Shown here in pieces: positions 11,370 to 23,191 of a DNA stretch of 64,000 nucleotides. The stretch is from Parastagonospora avenae f. sp. tritici 18332-5. Taxonomy: Eukaryota > Ascomycota > Dothideomycetes > Pleosporales > Phaeosphaeriaceae. Within the stretch, counting starts at the first letter, position 1; each line of letters opens with the position of its first letter. The DNA is taken from the NCBI GenBank assembly GCA_022559985.1, contig JAFJTR010000013.1, forward strand, positions 310,001-374,000, given 5' to 3'. A program made the position numbers and the translations under genes. A model generated the notes under the pieces. The model ran no database searches. It saw only the letters and a program-made list of their open reading frames with translations, and was not told where the DNA came from.

Positions 11370-14300
11370 CTATCCCGAACCACTTGTAGCTGCCACAACG
11401 GAGGTGCCATCGACAAACCGTGTACGGAAGATGCGATTAGCGTTCTGGAACATGCCGTCTTTCAGACTGACGACGATGAATTGCGAGCCCTTGAATCTAG
11501 TCTTAAAAAGTCGACCAATGTTCTGGGTATGCGAAAGGTCGAGAGCGGCGTCAACCTCGTCCAGGATGTACATGGGAGCTGGCTTGAACTGCAGCAAAGC
11601 CATGATGAGGGAAAGGGCAATCAGTGAGCTGTCATATGTTAGTGGATGACAAACATAAGCGGGATCAGTGTGCGTACCGTTGACCACCACTCAATTCCGT
11701 CAGAGACTGCTTCCAGACCTTACCCAGCATGACCTTGACCTCTAGTCCGTCAGAGATGGTCTTGCCCTCGGGTGGGTCAAGTTTGGCAAAGCTGCCTGGG
11801 AGAAGCTCGTTAAAGATCGAACCAAAGTCTCGATTGACTATTGTCCAGGTTTTGTGCAGAGCTTCCTTCTTGTACTCATCAAGCTTGACAATAGTCTCCT
11901 CGATCTTTGACTTGTCCTTGATGACCGTTGACATGTTCTTCTTCAGGTTGGCTTCCTTCTTCTCCACGCTGTCGATCATGGCCATGACCTTCGGATTGAT
12001 CTTGTTCTTCTTTTGCTGGAATCGTTCTTCCAGGGCTTTGCGCTTGGTCTTGCAGTCCGCCATGTTCACACCATTGTAGTCGTACACTGAGCCGGCCCTG
12101 CCGAAGAGCTCTGAGTCGCTGGCAATGAAATCATACTCCTTCTCGAGTGCCTTGACATGACTCGCTGCGCCTTCTTGCTCCTTGTGGAACCTTTCGATTT
12201 CGTGGCCGAGCTTCTGTTGCTCCAACCCTCCCTCGGTGATGGACGTGTTCTTGGATCGAACGGTGTCATCCAGCGACTGAAGCTCTTCATCGAAACCCGT
12301 CAACTTGGCTTGTTCGTCGCTCAGATGTGCTTGCGCTACATCGTGAGCATGTGTGACTCGTGCTTTTTCAGCCAAGAGCTCGTCTAGCTCTTCTTGTTGA
12401 GACCTCAACGTGGTCTCGACTTCCTCGAGATGCTCCTGGGCGCCCGCAAGATCGCTACCGCACTGCTCAGACTCCACCATAGCCTCGCGCATTTCAGCCT
12501 GAAGGGGTTTAACAGAGGCGCTGTTCTTGTTCAGTGCCTTTTTCAGCTTCTCGAGCGACGATTGCAACTCCGCTAACTTGCTACCTTTGTTGTTATTGAA
12601 TTCGCTCATGTCACGCTCTATGCGCTTGATGTCCTTGTTAGCCTCATCTTGTCGTATTTTGGCTGTCTTGACATCTTCCTTGAGCTGTACGATGTTCTGC
12701 CTCATCTCCTCGATAGCTTGTATGATCTGCGTAGCATCTGTTAGCATTGTCAGATCTAAAGATTTGAGAGTAGCGTACTGAAGATGATGAATTGCCGCTG
12801 ATCTGCTCCTCGGTCAACCTGATTTCGTGAGTCTTTAGGTCAAATTCCTGCTTCGTTTTACGCGCAGCATCCAACTTCTTCTTTTCCTTGGCCATCGTAG
12901 CTTGCAGGGAGTTCAGCTGGGTCTCCTGATGCCTCAGTTCGGTGGTGATTTCGTTCAGCTTCTGAAGTGTTACGAGTACGCCACTAGACTGGGTAGCACT
13001 GCCACCAGAAAGAACTCCGGCAGGATCGTACGAGTCCCCTTGGAGAGTGACACTCTTCATCCGGACCGCGGGATCGAAAGTAACGCGCTTAGCGGTCGCT
13101 GCGTCTTCGCAGATCAATGTGGACCCAAAGACATATTTCATAGCTGCAGTGACTTCGTTGTCGTAGCCGATGAAAGACAGGGCCAAGTCAGCCTTCCCAG
13201 GTGCAATTTTCTGCGCAGCCCCGACCTTTGCCGCGGCTCCTTCGAATGGCTTAATCACGTCCAGCGGAATGATGGTGACGCGCTTCTTCACCCGTCCGTT
13301 CTCTAAGAGCTGCTTGCTGGTTTCGGCGGAATCGACGACAACATTGTACAGTCGCCCTCCTGCGCAAACCTCTAGTGCAGTACCAGCTCGTGTGTGGTCC
13401 TTGTTCAGCGTGAAAAGCTGTGCCACCAACCCCTTCACGCGAGATCGATCAAAGTCTGGCGAGGGGTCGCTGTAACTGAAGTCGATGTTGGCCACCCTTC
13501 TGCGCAGCTCGTCTGCTTGCTGCTTCAACTCCCGTATCCGAGCTTGGAAATGGGACTCTTGTTGGTACATGTCCGACTCCTGGCCTTCATCGAAACCGAG
13601 CTTGGCCAAGTCAGACTGTAGTTTTTTTGCTTGTGACTTCAATGCTTCGAGGTCATTGATCAACCCTGAGTTCTGCTCCTTCGCCTTCTTCACTTTTGGC
13701 TCATCTTCCTTGACCTGTTTCTCGAGATGCGAAATCTTCAGCTTGGCTTGCTCTTGTTCCGTGGCAGCGGCGCTTGCTCGATTCCTAGCTTCTTGTAGCT
13801 GTCCCTGGTAACCGCTTTCTTGGCCTTCTTTGGATGCGACACCGGTTTGCAGGGTTTGCAGCAATTCTTCCTTCTTCTCGACCTCCTCTGTCTGTTTTGC
13901 CAACTCAGCATGGGCTGTCTGGTACTTCTCCTGCAGCTTCTCGTGGGCCTTCTTTTTCTCTTGCAGTTGCTTTTCGAGATCCTTCACATTCTTCTCGATT
14001 CCTTGGCGCCGCTCCTTCTCCTCTGCCAGGCTGATGTTTTTCAGGTCGAGTTGGGTGTCCAAGCGAACGGCCTCGTGAGAGTGCGCCCTAACCTCTTCCT
14101 CGAGAGCTTGGAACTTGCCTCCCTTGCGGAGTTCCTTCTCGCGCGTGGCCTTCACTTTCTTGATGTCTTCTTGCAGAAACTCGATCTCTTTCTTCATGCG
14201 GACCGTCGCTTCCTCCAGATCTATGGCTCTCTGCTTCTTCGCTTCCAAGTCATCTGCTGACTGTTGCAGTTTTTCCTTGTACCGGATATAGTCGTGCGCA

Positions 14301-15147
14301 ATGACGAGCTTTGTAAGGCGTTCGAGCTCGCTTTGCGTTTGCTGGAATTCGAGGAAGGCGCGCTTTTCCTGTCGCAACTTTTCGAGCTTCGGGTCAATCT
14401 CGTCCCTCAGGAGCTCAGCGATCTCTTGGACTTTCATCTCCTTCTTTGCCATCGTCTTATAAGCCTTGTCTCGCCTGTCCTCGAACATGCGTGTGCCAGC
14501 AGCCTCCTCCAGCATGGCAAGGATCTCTTTCGCCTTCATGTTCAGCACCTGCATAACTTTGCCCTGCGCAATCATGAAGTTGGGGTTGTTGATGTTAAGC
14601 TGCACTGATTGGAAGAGGTTCTGTATGCTCTGTTGCTGTGCTCGGTGTCCATTGATGAGGTATTTGCTCGCTCCGCCCAGCACGATTTGCCGTGTGACTG
14701 AAATCTGCGCATGCTCCTCGAAGCCGACGGGGCTTTTTGATTTGTCGCGGTTGTCGAATACGATGGTCACGCTCGCTTTCGTGACTCCAGCTTGTCCGCG
14801 CTTGTAGATGAGATCCTGTACTGCTCGTCAGCCCCCGCACAGTGTGAATACCCAAATCTCTTACTTGTAGGTTTTGAGCTCGCACCACGCTCAGGTTGTT
14901 GATACCCAGGACGAAGCATATTGAGTCGAGAATATTCGATTTTCCCGATCCGTTGAGGCCTGTGATAGAATTGAAGCTCTCGTCCCTGCCTACGTTAGGA
15001 GAAGTCGTTTCATAGAGTGAAGGTAAACATACCAGCCGGAGATGACTGTACGGACAGCGTACGACTTGTAGCCCTGCAGTACGGTTAGCCATGGTCGCAT
15101 AGCCGTACATCGGCACTCACGTCAATAACGAGTTCTATGATCCTCAT
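11370..15147 (-). CDS. smc2: condensin subunit SMC2
   Basis: Six exons (15147-15121, 15073-15033, 14985-14865, 14815-12779, 12726-11678, 11628-11370) give about 1177 residues, matching the normal SMC2 size. The first exon is only nine codons (MRIIELVID). Landmarks: Walker A GLNGSGKSNILD at about residues 32-43; a conserved N-terminal head region including NPNFMIAQGKVMQVLNMKAK; long coiled coils flanking a hinge (glycine-rich block near GALEVCAGGRLYN); ABC signature TELSGGQRS restored by splicing the last intron; Walker B YILDEVDAALD. The NPNF/GKVMQVLNMKA block distinguishes SMC2 from SMC1/3/4. Partnered with SMC4 it forms the ATPase core of condensin, needed for mitotic chromosome compaction in the nucleus. 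Introns are 47, 47, 49, 52 and 49 nt. Confidence 0.97.
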
Positions 15148-17990
15148 GGTGGCGGCATGTGCTGTTGTTGTTAGTTGCTGCGCGCTTCTGTTTGTTGTTT
15201 CGCAGGGTTCAGGGCGCCCGCTCGGCTACCGTCAGGAAGTCGCGCTAGTGGTCAAACCACGTGCAGACGTGCTACATGCTACCTACATATGTACCCACGT
15301 GTGCCTTGAAGTGAAGAACATATTTGGTATCCTTCGAGAAGTGTCGGTCACCTTAAACACGATGAGATAGTTCCGAAAATTTGCCATTTGCAAGCACAGC
15401 CTCTCCATGGACGAACGCAGCACCCCACTATATCCGCGTGAGGGGCACACCTCATATTTATAATATTATCATCATTTCCTGACCTTCATTGGCCGCAACG
15501 AACATACATGTGCGTAAGTCATGTGACGAAAGCTTTCAGTGATCACAAGAGAGCTAGGCTGTCACAGCGGCTTGGAGATATGTGCTTAGTCATGGAACTC
15601 GGCCCGCCAAATATAATGTCGCACTCTTCAAACAGAGCAGACAACAAGTCTGCAACGCTAAGACTACTATGACTTGCAGTGATGCATTTCCAAGTATGTC
15701 CATGGCGTTGTGTGACGTCAAGTTTGTCATGATCATGTCGCCCAGCGTGTTTTGTTGAGAAGACATGCAGCCATCAGATGCCGCTACAATCCACCCGTCC
15801 TAGTTCACACACTACAAGAGTCCGCATAGCTCCAGATAATTTACTATGTTCCGTAGCAGCTCGCATCAAAGGGATTGAATCAACTCAGGCTCGCGTATTG
15901 CTGAAACATATTTTCTGAATACTTGAGAGTCTCCAGAGCGGGTACCAGTTGGTACAGTACTTGGATGCGACAGTTCAGGAATCAACGTTGAGCCTTTTTT
16001 CAGCCTTGGATGGGGAGTTTTGCAAAAGATCTGGGACTCAACAGTCGAACCTGATGTACCACGAAGTTCGGAAGCGGCAGGTAGTACTCCGAGGTACCAT
16101 GTGCGAAACCTTCAGAGCGGCTCGATGTACTTGGTATCTCGCTGATGCACCACGTACAACGGATTCCTCGGAGCACTGCCGATCTGTGTAAGCTAATGCA
16201 ATACCATGGAGTTCGTGTTTGGCCTGTCAGAGCAGGATGGGCGGCTGCGATCTCACTTTACGTTGCGATCGGTGACTGCAAATCTCCCGTGGTCCGGTCA
16301 TAGCACCGCGGATCGCAAACATGAGGGCTACGTCGATATGTTCTACTTGATGATGCCAACAGTATCTGCTCCATGGCATTCTCATCCACATTCATGATGA
16401 GAACATGCTAGATGTGCTCACCAGTCCAACACGCCACCGAGGGGCAGTCTGGACGTCCAAAGGAACACGTGGATGTGCGTCCAGTATGCGGGACACGGCA
16501 ACCATGCACAGTCGTAACAGCGTCGATTGGGTGCAAGCTGCAAGATCGTAGAATTCGTGATACCATGCTCCCGGCTCCGCGATGCAGGCTGATGCTCGAG
16601 GCGTTGCTTGGAGGGTGTCTTCGTGAACGAATGGCCGTCGGAAAGCTACCCAATCCGGCCGGCAGGGCTTTCAGTTCGTGCTAGTACGGCCAATTGAGTG
16701 CATATCCCCTCCGACACGGTCACGATGGCAGAGTGGCCCGGTCTTTCGAACAAAGATGGTGTTCGCGACACACCAAACGACGCAGAGATGAGGCAGCGAG
16801 CGATGAGCGGCCGCGGCACAGGAAGAACAACCGGCCTTCGGTAGCAATTACTTGAGCTTCTAGCCTGCGTGCCTAAACTCGTTTGGCCCATTCTTCATTT
16901 CACGCGCCGCCCACATGGTACACCAAGTCCCCTGTGACAGCAAGTCTTCCTTACTGCGCTTTTGCAGACCCTGCAGGAGCCTGGCCTCCCCGCAATAATA
17001 AATCTGATCTGCCCACGCCGGATCACTCTCCGCCAGCACATTCGTGTATTCAGCCTGCAGCTGTCACTTAAACTCCAAATTGCCGCCAATCACCATCATC
17101 ATTTGCCGGCTCATCTTCATCCCTCCACCTCTCGCTCCGGAAGATGCCTGCTTCTTAGCCAACACTGCATCTCTTCTGCTTGAAGCTATACGGCCCGCAG
17201 TGCCACGATCTAGCCTTTTTCTGCACTGCACGAGACCCACCCGGGCACTTCTTGGGCCTCACCTCGTCGGCTCGACGCCCAGCAGTGCTCCACGTACCCG
17301 CTCGTGATCAGACAGCACATTCTACTCCACATACCACGCCTGCAAATCGCCTCTGATGGCGCGACGGCGGTAATTGCAGCTACCTCAGCCTCGATACGCT
17401 ACTGTATGGCCTGTCACTACAACGCGTTCCCAAGCGCCGGAAGGCTTCGTACAATACAGTTCTGACCAGCTTTTTTAAGAAGGACAGAAATCCCCTTAGC
17501 GTCAAGTGACCTTACCAACGAACGCCTCACCCTCAATTACCCTTTGCTCCGCTGTCAGAACCGCCATCGCTCGGCAGTACTCAACTTCGACATTCTTCTG
17601 ACTGGACGGCCTCTTGCCTTGTGCTGCATACAACACGTTCCACGATCCCGCATAATACCTCGAACATCCCATCAGCTGCGAATCACCGACCAACTTACTG
17701 ATCAGCACGTGCCACTTCATTGATCGCTTTTGGCCATACGCAAAGTTGTTTTGAAGGTACGCAGCGGCTTTTGTGCAGCCAAAAGTTATCGCTAAAGCTC
17801 CGCAGTATTCAAATTGTCAAGTCGACAACTGCTTCAATTGTCGTTGTCGCCCTGACGCTCGGAGAAGAATCGGACAAGACCGGCGACACAACCTACTCGC
17901 GGCCAAATGATCCAAGTTTGTTACCCTACGCCTCCACTCAAGACCGTGCACCCGCGACGTCTCGTGCTGCTTGCACCGGTCATACAAAAA
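15148..17990. other. long gene-poor region between smc2 and the cyclin gene
   Basis: About 2.8 kb with only short open frames (none above 95 codons), none with domain character. It must carry the divergent promoters of smc2 and the cyclin gene. No tRNA-like cloverleaf, transposon terminus or repeat was recognised by eye. Confidence 0.6.
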
Positions 17991-18905
17991 ATGGAACCTC
18001 CCTCCTCGGACCCTCCTTCAAACCCACCCTCGGCGCCAAATCCTGCAGGTGACGCGGGTGTGCTCCCGGAATTTTCCAGTTTGTGTCTTCAAGATGCACC
18101 TTCACCACCAGCAGAAGACGACAACATGGACGTTGTCAATATGTCAAGAGAGACGGCAATGAAACTCATTGTACGCTCGGTAGTCGCAATAGCAAACTCA
18201 GCCGGTGACGTACCGGCAACACCACCGCTTTCTCGACCCCAAACTCCTTCTGGGAAAGAGAATTTTGCGGCTCTCAAAGGTCATCGGCGCACAGCTTCAA
18301 GACCTGCGACGCCTATTCCAGCCGAGAGACAGAAGCACCAGCCCACCGAGCTGGATCCTCCAGAAGCGAGCCACGACGAACCGACCATCACCCACGATGT
18401 TGGCGCAGGAGCTCAGCCAGAATCTGTTCAGCGGCTCAACATGGCGCGAAAGTTCTTCTCGAAAACAGTTCCAAAGGTCGGCGTGGAAGAGTACATAAAC
18501 CGCATCCAAAAGTTCTGTCCGCTCTCAACTGCTGTGTGGTTAGCAGCAGGATCTTACATTCTACGTCTATGCGTCGTTGACAGGAGTGTACCGCTCACAT
18601 ACCGCACAATGCACCGCCTAATACTCGCATGCGCTCTGGTAGCTATGAAGGCACTGGAGGACCACCGATGGCCGCAAAAGCGCTTCGCAGCCGTCGGCGG
18701 CGTAGACGAGGCTGCACTCAGTCGACTGGAGCTCTGCGTGGAATTCCTACTGTCGTTCGATGTCCAGATCTTCACGCCAGAGAAGCTGAGGGATTTGACA
18801 TTACAATTGCAAAAAGCAGGACAGGCAGCGACGATGACGACTAGGCTACCGTCGTCGTTCAACTTGAGCATGTCAAATCCGAAGATGCGACATGTTCAGG
18901 TCTGA
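17991..18905 (+). CDS. Pho85-type (PCL family) cyclin
   Basis: A single frame of 304 codons from the ATG at 17991, chosen because it begins with AAAAAATGG context; an ATG at 17907 would add 28 residues. The first ~130 residues are Pro/Ser-rich and disordered. The C-terminal half is a cyclin box of the Pho80/Pcl type: ARKFFSKTVPKVGVEEYINR, then LSTAVWLAAGSYILRL, YRTMHRLILACALVAMKALE, and RLELCVEFLLSFDVQIFTPE. Such cyclins bind and target the Pho85 CDK, controlling phosphate response, glycogen metabolism, morphogenesis or cell-cycle entry depending on the subfamily. Which Pcl subgroup this is cannot be decided here. The S/TP-rich N-terminus with repeated 'ATP' motifs could be CDK-phosphorylated. 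Confidence 0.85.
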   Translation: MEPPSSDPPSNPPSAPNPAGDAGVLPEFSSLCLQDAPSPPAEDDNMDVVNMSRETAMKLIVRSVVAIANSAGDVPATPPLSRPQTPSGKENFAALKGHRRTASRPATPIPAERQKHQPTELDPPEASHDEPTITHDVGAGAQPESVQRLNMARKFFSKTVPKVGVEEYINRIQKFCPLSTAVWLAAGSYILRLCVVDRSVPLTYRTMHRLILACALVAMKALEDHRWPQKRFAAVGGVDEAALSRLELCVEFLLSFDVQIFTPEKLRDLTLQLQKAGQAATMTTRLPSSFNLSMSNPKMRHVQV

Positions 18906-19538
18906 GGTCTTGTCGAAGGGTTCTTCGTCACTTTTGCGTTTCTTCGGTTGTACTAGGATATCCCAATCAGCATGCAATGGCGTTCTGGCAGCAGGCATTG
19001 AATCTAGGGCTCACGAAAGGCACGTGTACATGAGACCCAAGTTGGTCTGGGTCTTGGAATTGACCGTCTCTGGTTGAGGCCAAGAGTCCGAGCTCGTAAT
19101 GAGTTCCAAAATAAGAACCATTGAATCATGAACACACGCAGTCAACAATTCATCTTGCTTGAATCTGACCGAAAAGGTGCTTGCCACCGACAAACGCGCA
19201 TCATGGCTAACGTTTGTGCCGGTGGAGCACCCATGTTTCAGGGCTGTGTATTTATGGATGGGCCAATCAGCGAATCTTGCCAAAAGCATGCTAGCGTGAT
19301 AACGTGTGGGCGCGGCAGGGACGAGGCGGCGCCACGATCTTCGTGCATGGCAAGGTCAACGTTCACGACTCCCATCTCCAACGGCCGCCCACATAGCTCA
19401 CACCGCCCGCACTCGCTGCGCGCCTTTCCTGCTGCAAACAATAAACAAACCTCGGTCTATCACGTGCTCGAAGATATCTGTGCGCATCGCCGGGCCATCG
19501 GAACGTCACAACAGTCGCTCGCTATCCCATAGTACGCC
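18906..19538. other. intergenic, promoter of the KRE9-like gene
   Basis: About 630 nt between two plus-strand genes. No gene is supported. It would hold the cyclin 3' end and the promoter of the downstream cell-wall gene. Confidence 0.6.
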
Positions 19539-20536
19539 ATGGCACGATTAGTACTCCCTATCGCCTTGGTTGCCGCCCTCCTACCGTTCGTGCAAGCCGG
19601 CGTCAAGTTCACAAAGCCCGCCGCAGGTGCAACGCTCACTGCAGGCACGGCTCTCGAGGCGACATGGGCTGAGGACGCCGATGGACCAGCCCTCGCCGAT
19701 TTGGCGTCGTATGAGCTCTACTTGATGGCTGGAGGCAACGAGGCCGGTTCGAACGTGCGTGCTAGAGCCCCGCGCTAGCTGAACATCATATGTTGCAGCA
19801 CACAGACAGCATAAGTACTGACTGATACGCAGATGCAATTAGCGGTCATTACAACACAGGGTGCATTCTCGGTCAAGACGGTAACCTCAGGACTGATTGG
19901 AACCGGCTTGGGTGGCGACACCAAGAACGCATAGTATGTGGAGCCCAAGCCTTCATAACAGACTCAGTGCTCGGCTAATACCTTCCATCCAGCTTCCTCA
20001 AGATGCAAGCTGTCGGCAAGACTGGCGGTCTATATATCGCCTACTCGGACCGCTTCTCCTACTCTGGCATGAAGGGCACTTTCCCTCCTGAAGTCCAGAC
20101 AGGTCTTGCGGCCATCGACGGCACGGCGGGTCCAGCCAACAAGGACGACACAGTCAAGTCTGGCGGAAACACGGCAGTTGCACCCGGGCAAGAGGAATTT
20201 GAGGTCGAATACACCATGCAGACTGGTCTCACAAGATATGCGCCTATGCAACCCGTGCCTGCCACCAAGATTACCAAGGGAAAGCCTGCGAAACCTTTGT
20301 ATCCTACGAGCAGCGTAGTGATCGCGAAGACGAGACTTCCTATCCCCAAAGTCCAGACAACAATCACCCAGAGCCAAACGTTCTCAGTCTCTAGCAGAGA
20401 AAATACGGTAAGTTCGCATTGCAGGCGGATAACCTTGGATAGTGCATGGTGCGTTTGCTAACTCGTCTTTTAGGTCGCTCCGGCCCCTCACCCGACCGAC
20501 GACATGGCCAAATTCCTCAACCGCTGGAAGGACTAG
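19539..20536 (+). CDS. KRE9/KNH1-family cell wall beta-1,6-glucan assembly protein
   Basis: Four exons (19539-19754, 19833-19933, 19993-20407, 20474-20536) with introns of 78, 59 and 66 nt give about 264 residues. A classic signal peptide opens the protein (MARLVLPIALVAALLPFVQA). It is followed by an N-terminal immunoglobulin-like module (VKFTKPAAGATLTAGTALEA) and the KRE9/KNH domain, including YIAYSDRFSYSGMKG. The C-terminus, recovered only by splicing the last 20-codon exon, is PHPTDDMAKFLNRWKD, characteristic of the family. Yeast Kre9/Knh1 are secreted O-glycoproteins required for beta-1,6-glucan assembly; the fungal homologue should act in the secretory pathway or wall. The four-exon join keeps frame at every junction. 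Confidence 0.92.
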
Positions 20537-21258
20537 ACATCCTCTCCCATTCCCACTCCTACCGAGCGTCCAACACACAGTGTGCCTCCCCCCTTCACTG
20601 TCATATCCATGGCGCATCTGGCGCATTACACGTCCACGGCTCGAGATGCGCTCCTTGCTTGCTGGGAAAGATACACGACCCGCGCGATGGGCTAGGCGCT
20701 CAGACGCTGGGAGGAATTCATCAAATTTGTTACTGGGATCGATCAAATAATCGCGTTGCTTAACTTCATGGGCCACTTGTGGGAGCATGCCAACTAGTAT
20801 TATGCTCGCGCTTGCTGGCCCGTTTTCTTCATTGTACTAGCTAAGTGGAAGACGATCACTTCCTCTGAGGACGCACAACGAGAACAAGGCGTTGCACAAT
20901 CGGGCGTTCGGAGTCATAAGAAGCGTTATGATTATCACTTAAAGGTCGCTATTGTTCCCACTTTGAATATTAATAGAGACGGTCGTCTTAGACGGAACAG
21001 TTTTTAAAACAACGCATCAATCAACCATCGCTCTTTGCGCGTTGCATATTTGCAGTCGAGTAAAGTTGTGTTTGATTGAGATAGTACTAAATCATAACAG
21101 TTCTCTATTGCTCCATCATGATATTGATCAATCATGATGGTGCGTGTATGTTGCAAAGCACCTGCCTCTTTCTCGTGGACCGCGGCTAGCCGCAGCTGCG
21201 AGCGTGAGCTTCACCCCACCACCCCACTTGCGCAAACAAACAGCAAGTCGTCTATCTC
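20537..21258. other. intergenic, contains a perfect inverted repeat
   Basis: About 720 nt of AT-richer sequence between the KRE9-like gene and the aminopeptidase gene. The only structure seen is the inverted repeat at 21113-21140, listed separately. Confidence 0.6.
21113..21140. repeat. perfect inverted repeat, 10-bp arms, 8-bp spacer
   Basis: The arms CCATCATGAT and ATCATGATGG flank ATTGATCA, itself containing the palindrome TGATCA. It lies about 119 nt before the first ATG of the aminopeptidase gene, a position suitable for a dimeric transcription factor site or an RNA hairpin in the 5' leader. Function is inference. Confidence 0.85.
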
Positions 21259-22895
21259 ATGCTAGCTATTCGAACGCTTCCACGGGCTCTCTTGCAACCA
21301 TTTCGCAGCCTGTTGCCCATCACGCATCTAAGGAGATTCGCCATGGCTATCGCAGAAAACTATGATGAGGTCCTGAAGGGCAAGTACCCGGCGAAGGATC
21401 ATGCGAGGAAGGTCGCAAAGTGGATTGTCGACAAGGGCGGCGACAAGAAGGGAACAATCTATCTGGAGGCGCAGAAGCAGAAACTGAATGAGGTGGGTGA
21501 TGGTGAAGGGTTCCGGGGTTTTGTGCTAATCGATGCAGGACAATGATGGTGAAGCTCCGTTTCGGTATGTTCGCTGTCTTGAACAACATCGGCACTTTCA
21601 TGGACATTAGATTGACTTCTCATTCACAGCCAGCGACGCTACTTCTTCTACCTTAGCGGTTGTGAGCTCCCGGACTCGTACCTCACTTATGACTTCCCCA
21701 GTGACAAGCTGACCCTGTTCATCCCTCCTGTCGAGCCAGAGGAAGTTATCTGGTCTGGTTTACCCATGAGCCCCGAGGAGGCAAAGGCAAAGTACGATAT
21801 TGACGATTGCAAAACCACGAAGGAAGTGAACCCTCATCTGGCCAGCTCTTCGGAGACAGCTCAGTCGACCATATATGCTATCCCGGGGCAAATTTCTGAC
21901 GAGACCACGTTCCTCTCATACCAGAACAAGGAGTTAGAGCAACTGAAGACAGCTATTGAGTACTGCCGAGTCACAAAGTCAGATTACGAGGTTGCTCTCA
22001 TCCGCAAAGCCAATGTCATCTCAACAAATGCCCATATCAACGTCATGAAGGCTGCAGCCAAGGCACAGAACGAGTGCGAACTCGAGGCTGTCTTTCTCAA
22101 GTCATGCGTGGAGCGCAACGCAAAAAATCAGGCCTACCATTCCATCGTTGCAGCAGGCGAGAACGGCGCGACGCTGCATTACGTGCACAATGCCGCACCA
22201 ATCAAGAGCCAAAACCTTATGCTCTTGGACGCTGGTTGCGAAGTTGACTGCTATGCATCTGACATTACCCGCACGTTTCCCATCAAGGGAACCTTCACAG
22301 ACGAATCACTCGCCATTTACAAGATTGTTCTTGACATGCAGAAACAATGCATCAACGCTCTCACGGCCGGTGTGCTCTGGGACTCTATCCACGAGCTTGC
22401 ACACAAGATCGCAATCAAAGGCCTGCTCGACCTCGGCATCCTGAAAGGCGATGCAGAACAGATCTTCAAGGCGCGGACTAGTGTTGCATTCTTCCCACAT
22501 GGCCTTGGTCACTACTTGGGCATGGACACGCACGACACTGGCGGCAATGCAAACTACGCCGATAAGGACAACATGTTCAGGTACCTGCGTGTTAGGGGCA
22601 CTGTGCCCGCGAGGAGTGTGATAACAGTCGAGCCGGGCATTTACTTCTGCCGATTCATTATTGAGCCGTATCTCAAAGACGAGCAGCAGAAGCAGTATAT
22701 TGACGAGAAGGTGCTGGCGAAGTACTGGAGTGTGGGAGGTGTGAGGATTGAGGGTAAGTTTTGATATGATCAGAACGTGATACGATGCTGATCTAGCCTA
22801 CAGACAATATCTTGGTCACTGAGAATGGTATCGAGAACCTTACGCCGACACCGAAGGAGATTGATGAGATTACGTCGCTAGTAAAGTCGGGATGA
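21259..22895 (+). CDS. pepP: Xaa-Pro aminopeptidase (PEPP, M24B)
   Basis: Four exons (21259-21492, 21539-21564, 21630-22753, 22804-22895) separated by introns of 46, 65 and 50 nt give about 491 residues. The second exon is only 26 nt. The enzyme removes N-terminal residues preceding proline. The M24 dinuclear metal ligands are all present: Asp and Asp in LLDAGCEVDCYASDITRTFP, His in FFPHGLGHYLGMDTHD, Glu in TVEPGIYF, and the last Glu in GGVRIEDN, recovered only by splicing the final intron. Two in-frame starts exist. The upstream one adds 28 residues that are Arg/Leu-rich and nearly acid-free, like a mitochondrial presequence. The ATG at 21343 (MAIAENYDEV) would give a cytosolic form of 463 residues. 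Confidence 0.95.
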
Positions 22896-23191
22896 CTCGA
22901 AGATCAGGCGTGGCTCTCATTGAAGATTGTTCTTGACATACAATATTGAGAACCGCTTTGCTCTAGATCGAGGACAACTACTGAGTCCATCATGTCCGTG
23001 GAATTACAATTACCAAATCAAGCTCCACACGCCCTTCCAATTCCGGTCTAGCCGTATTTAGCATTAGTGTCCGCAGCCAAATCGTGAATCATACACTTTC
23101 CAAACATCAACATGAAGCATTCATAATCGATTTATCTCCCAAAATATCGAAACCCTTCCCATCTTAAGCATATAATTTCAGAAATCCTACA

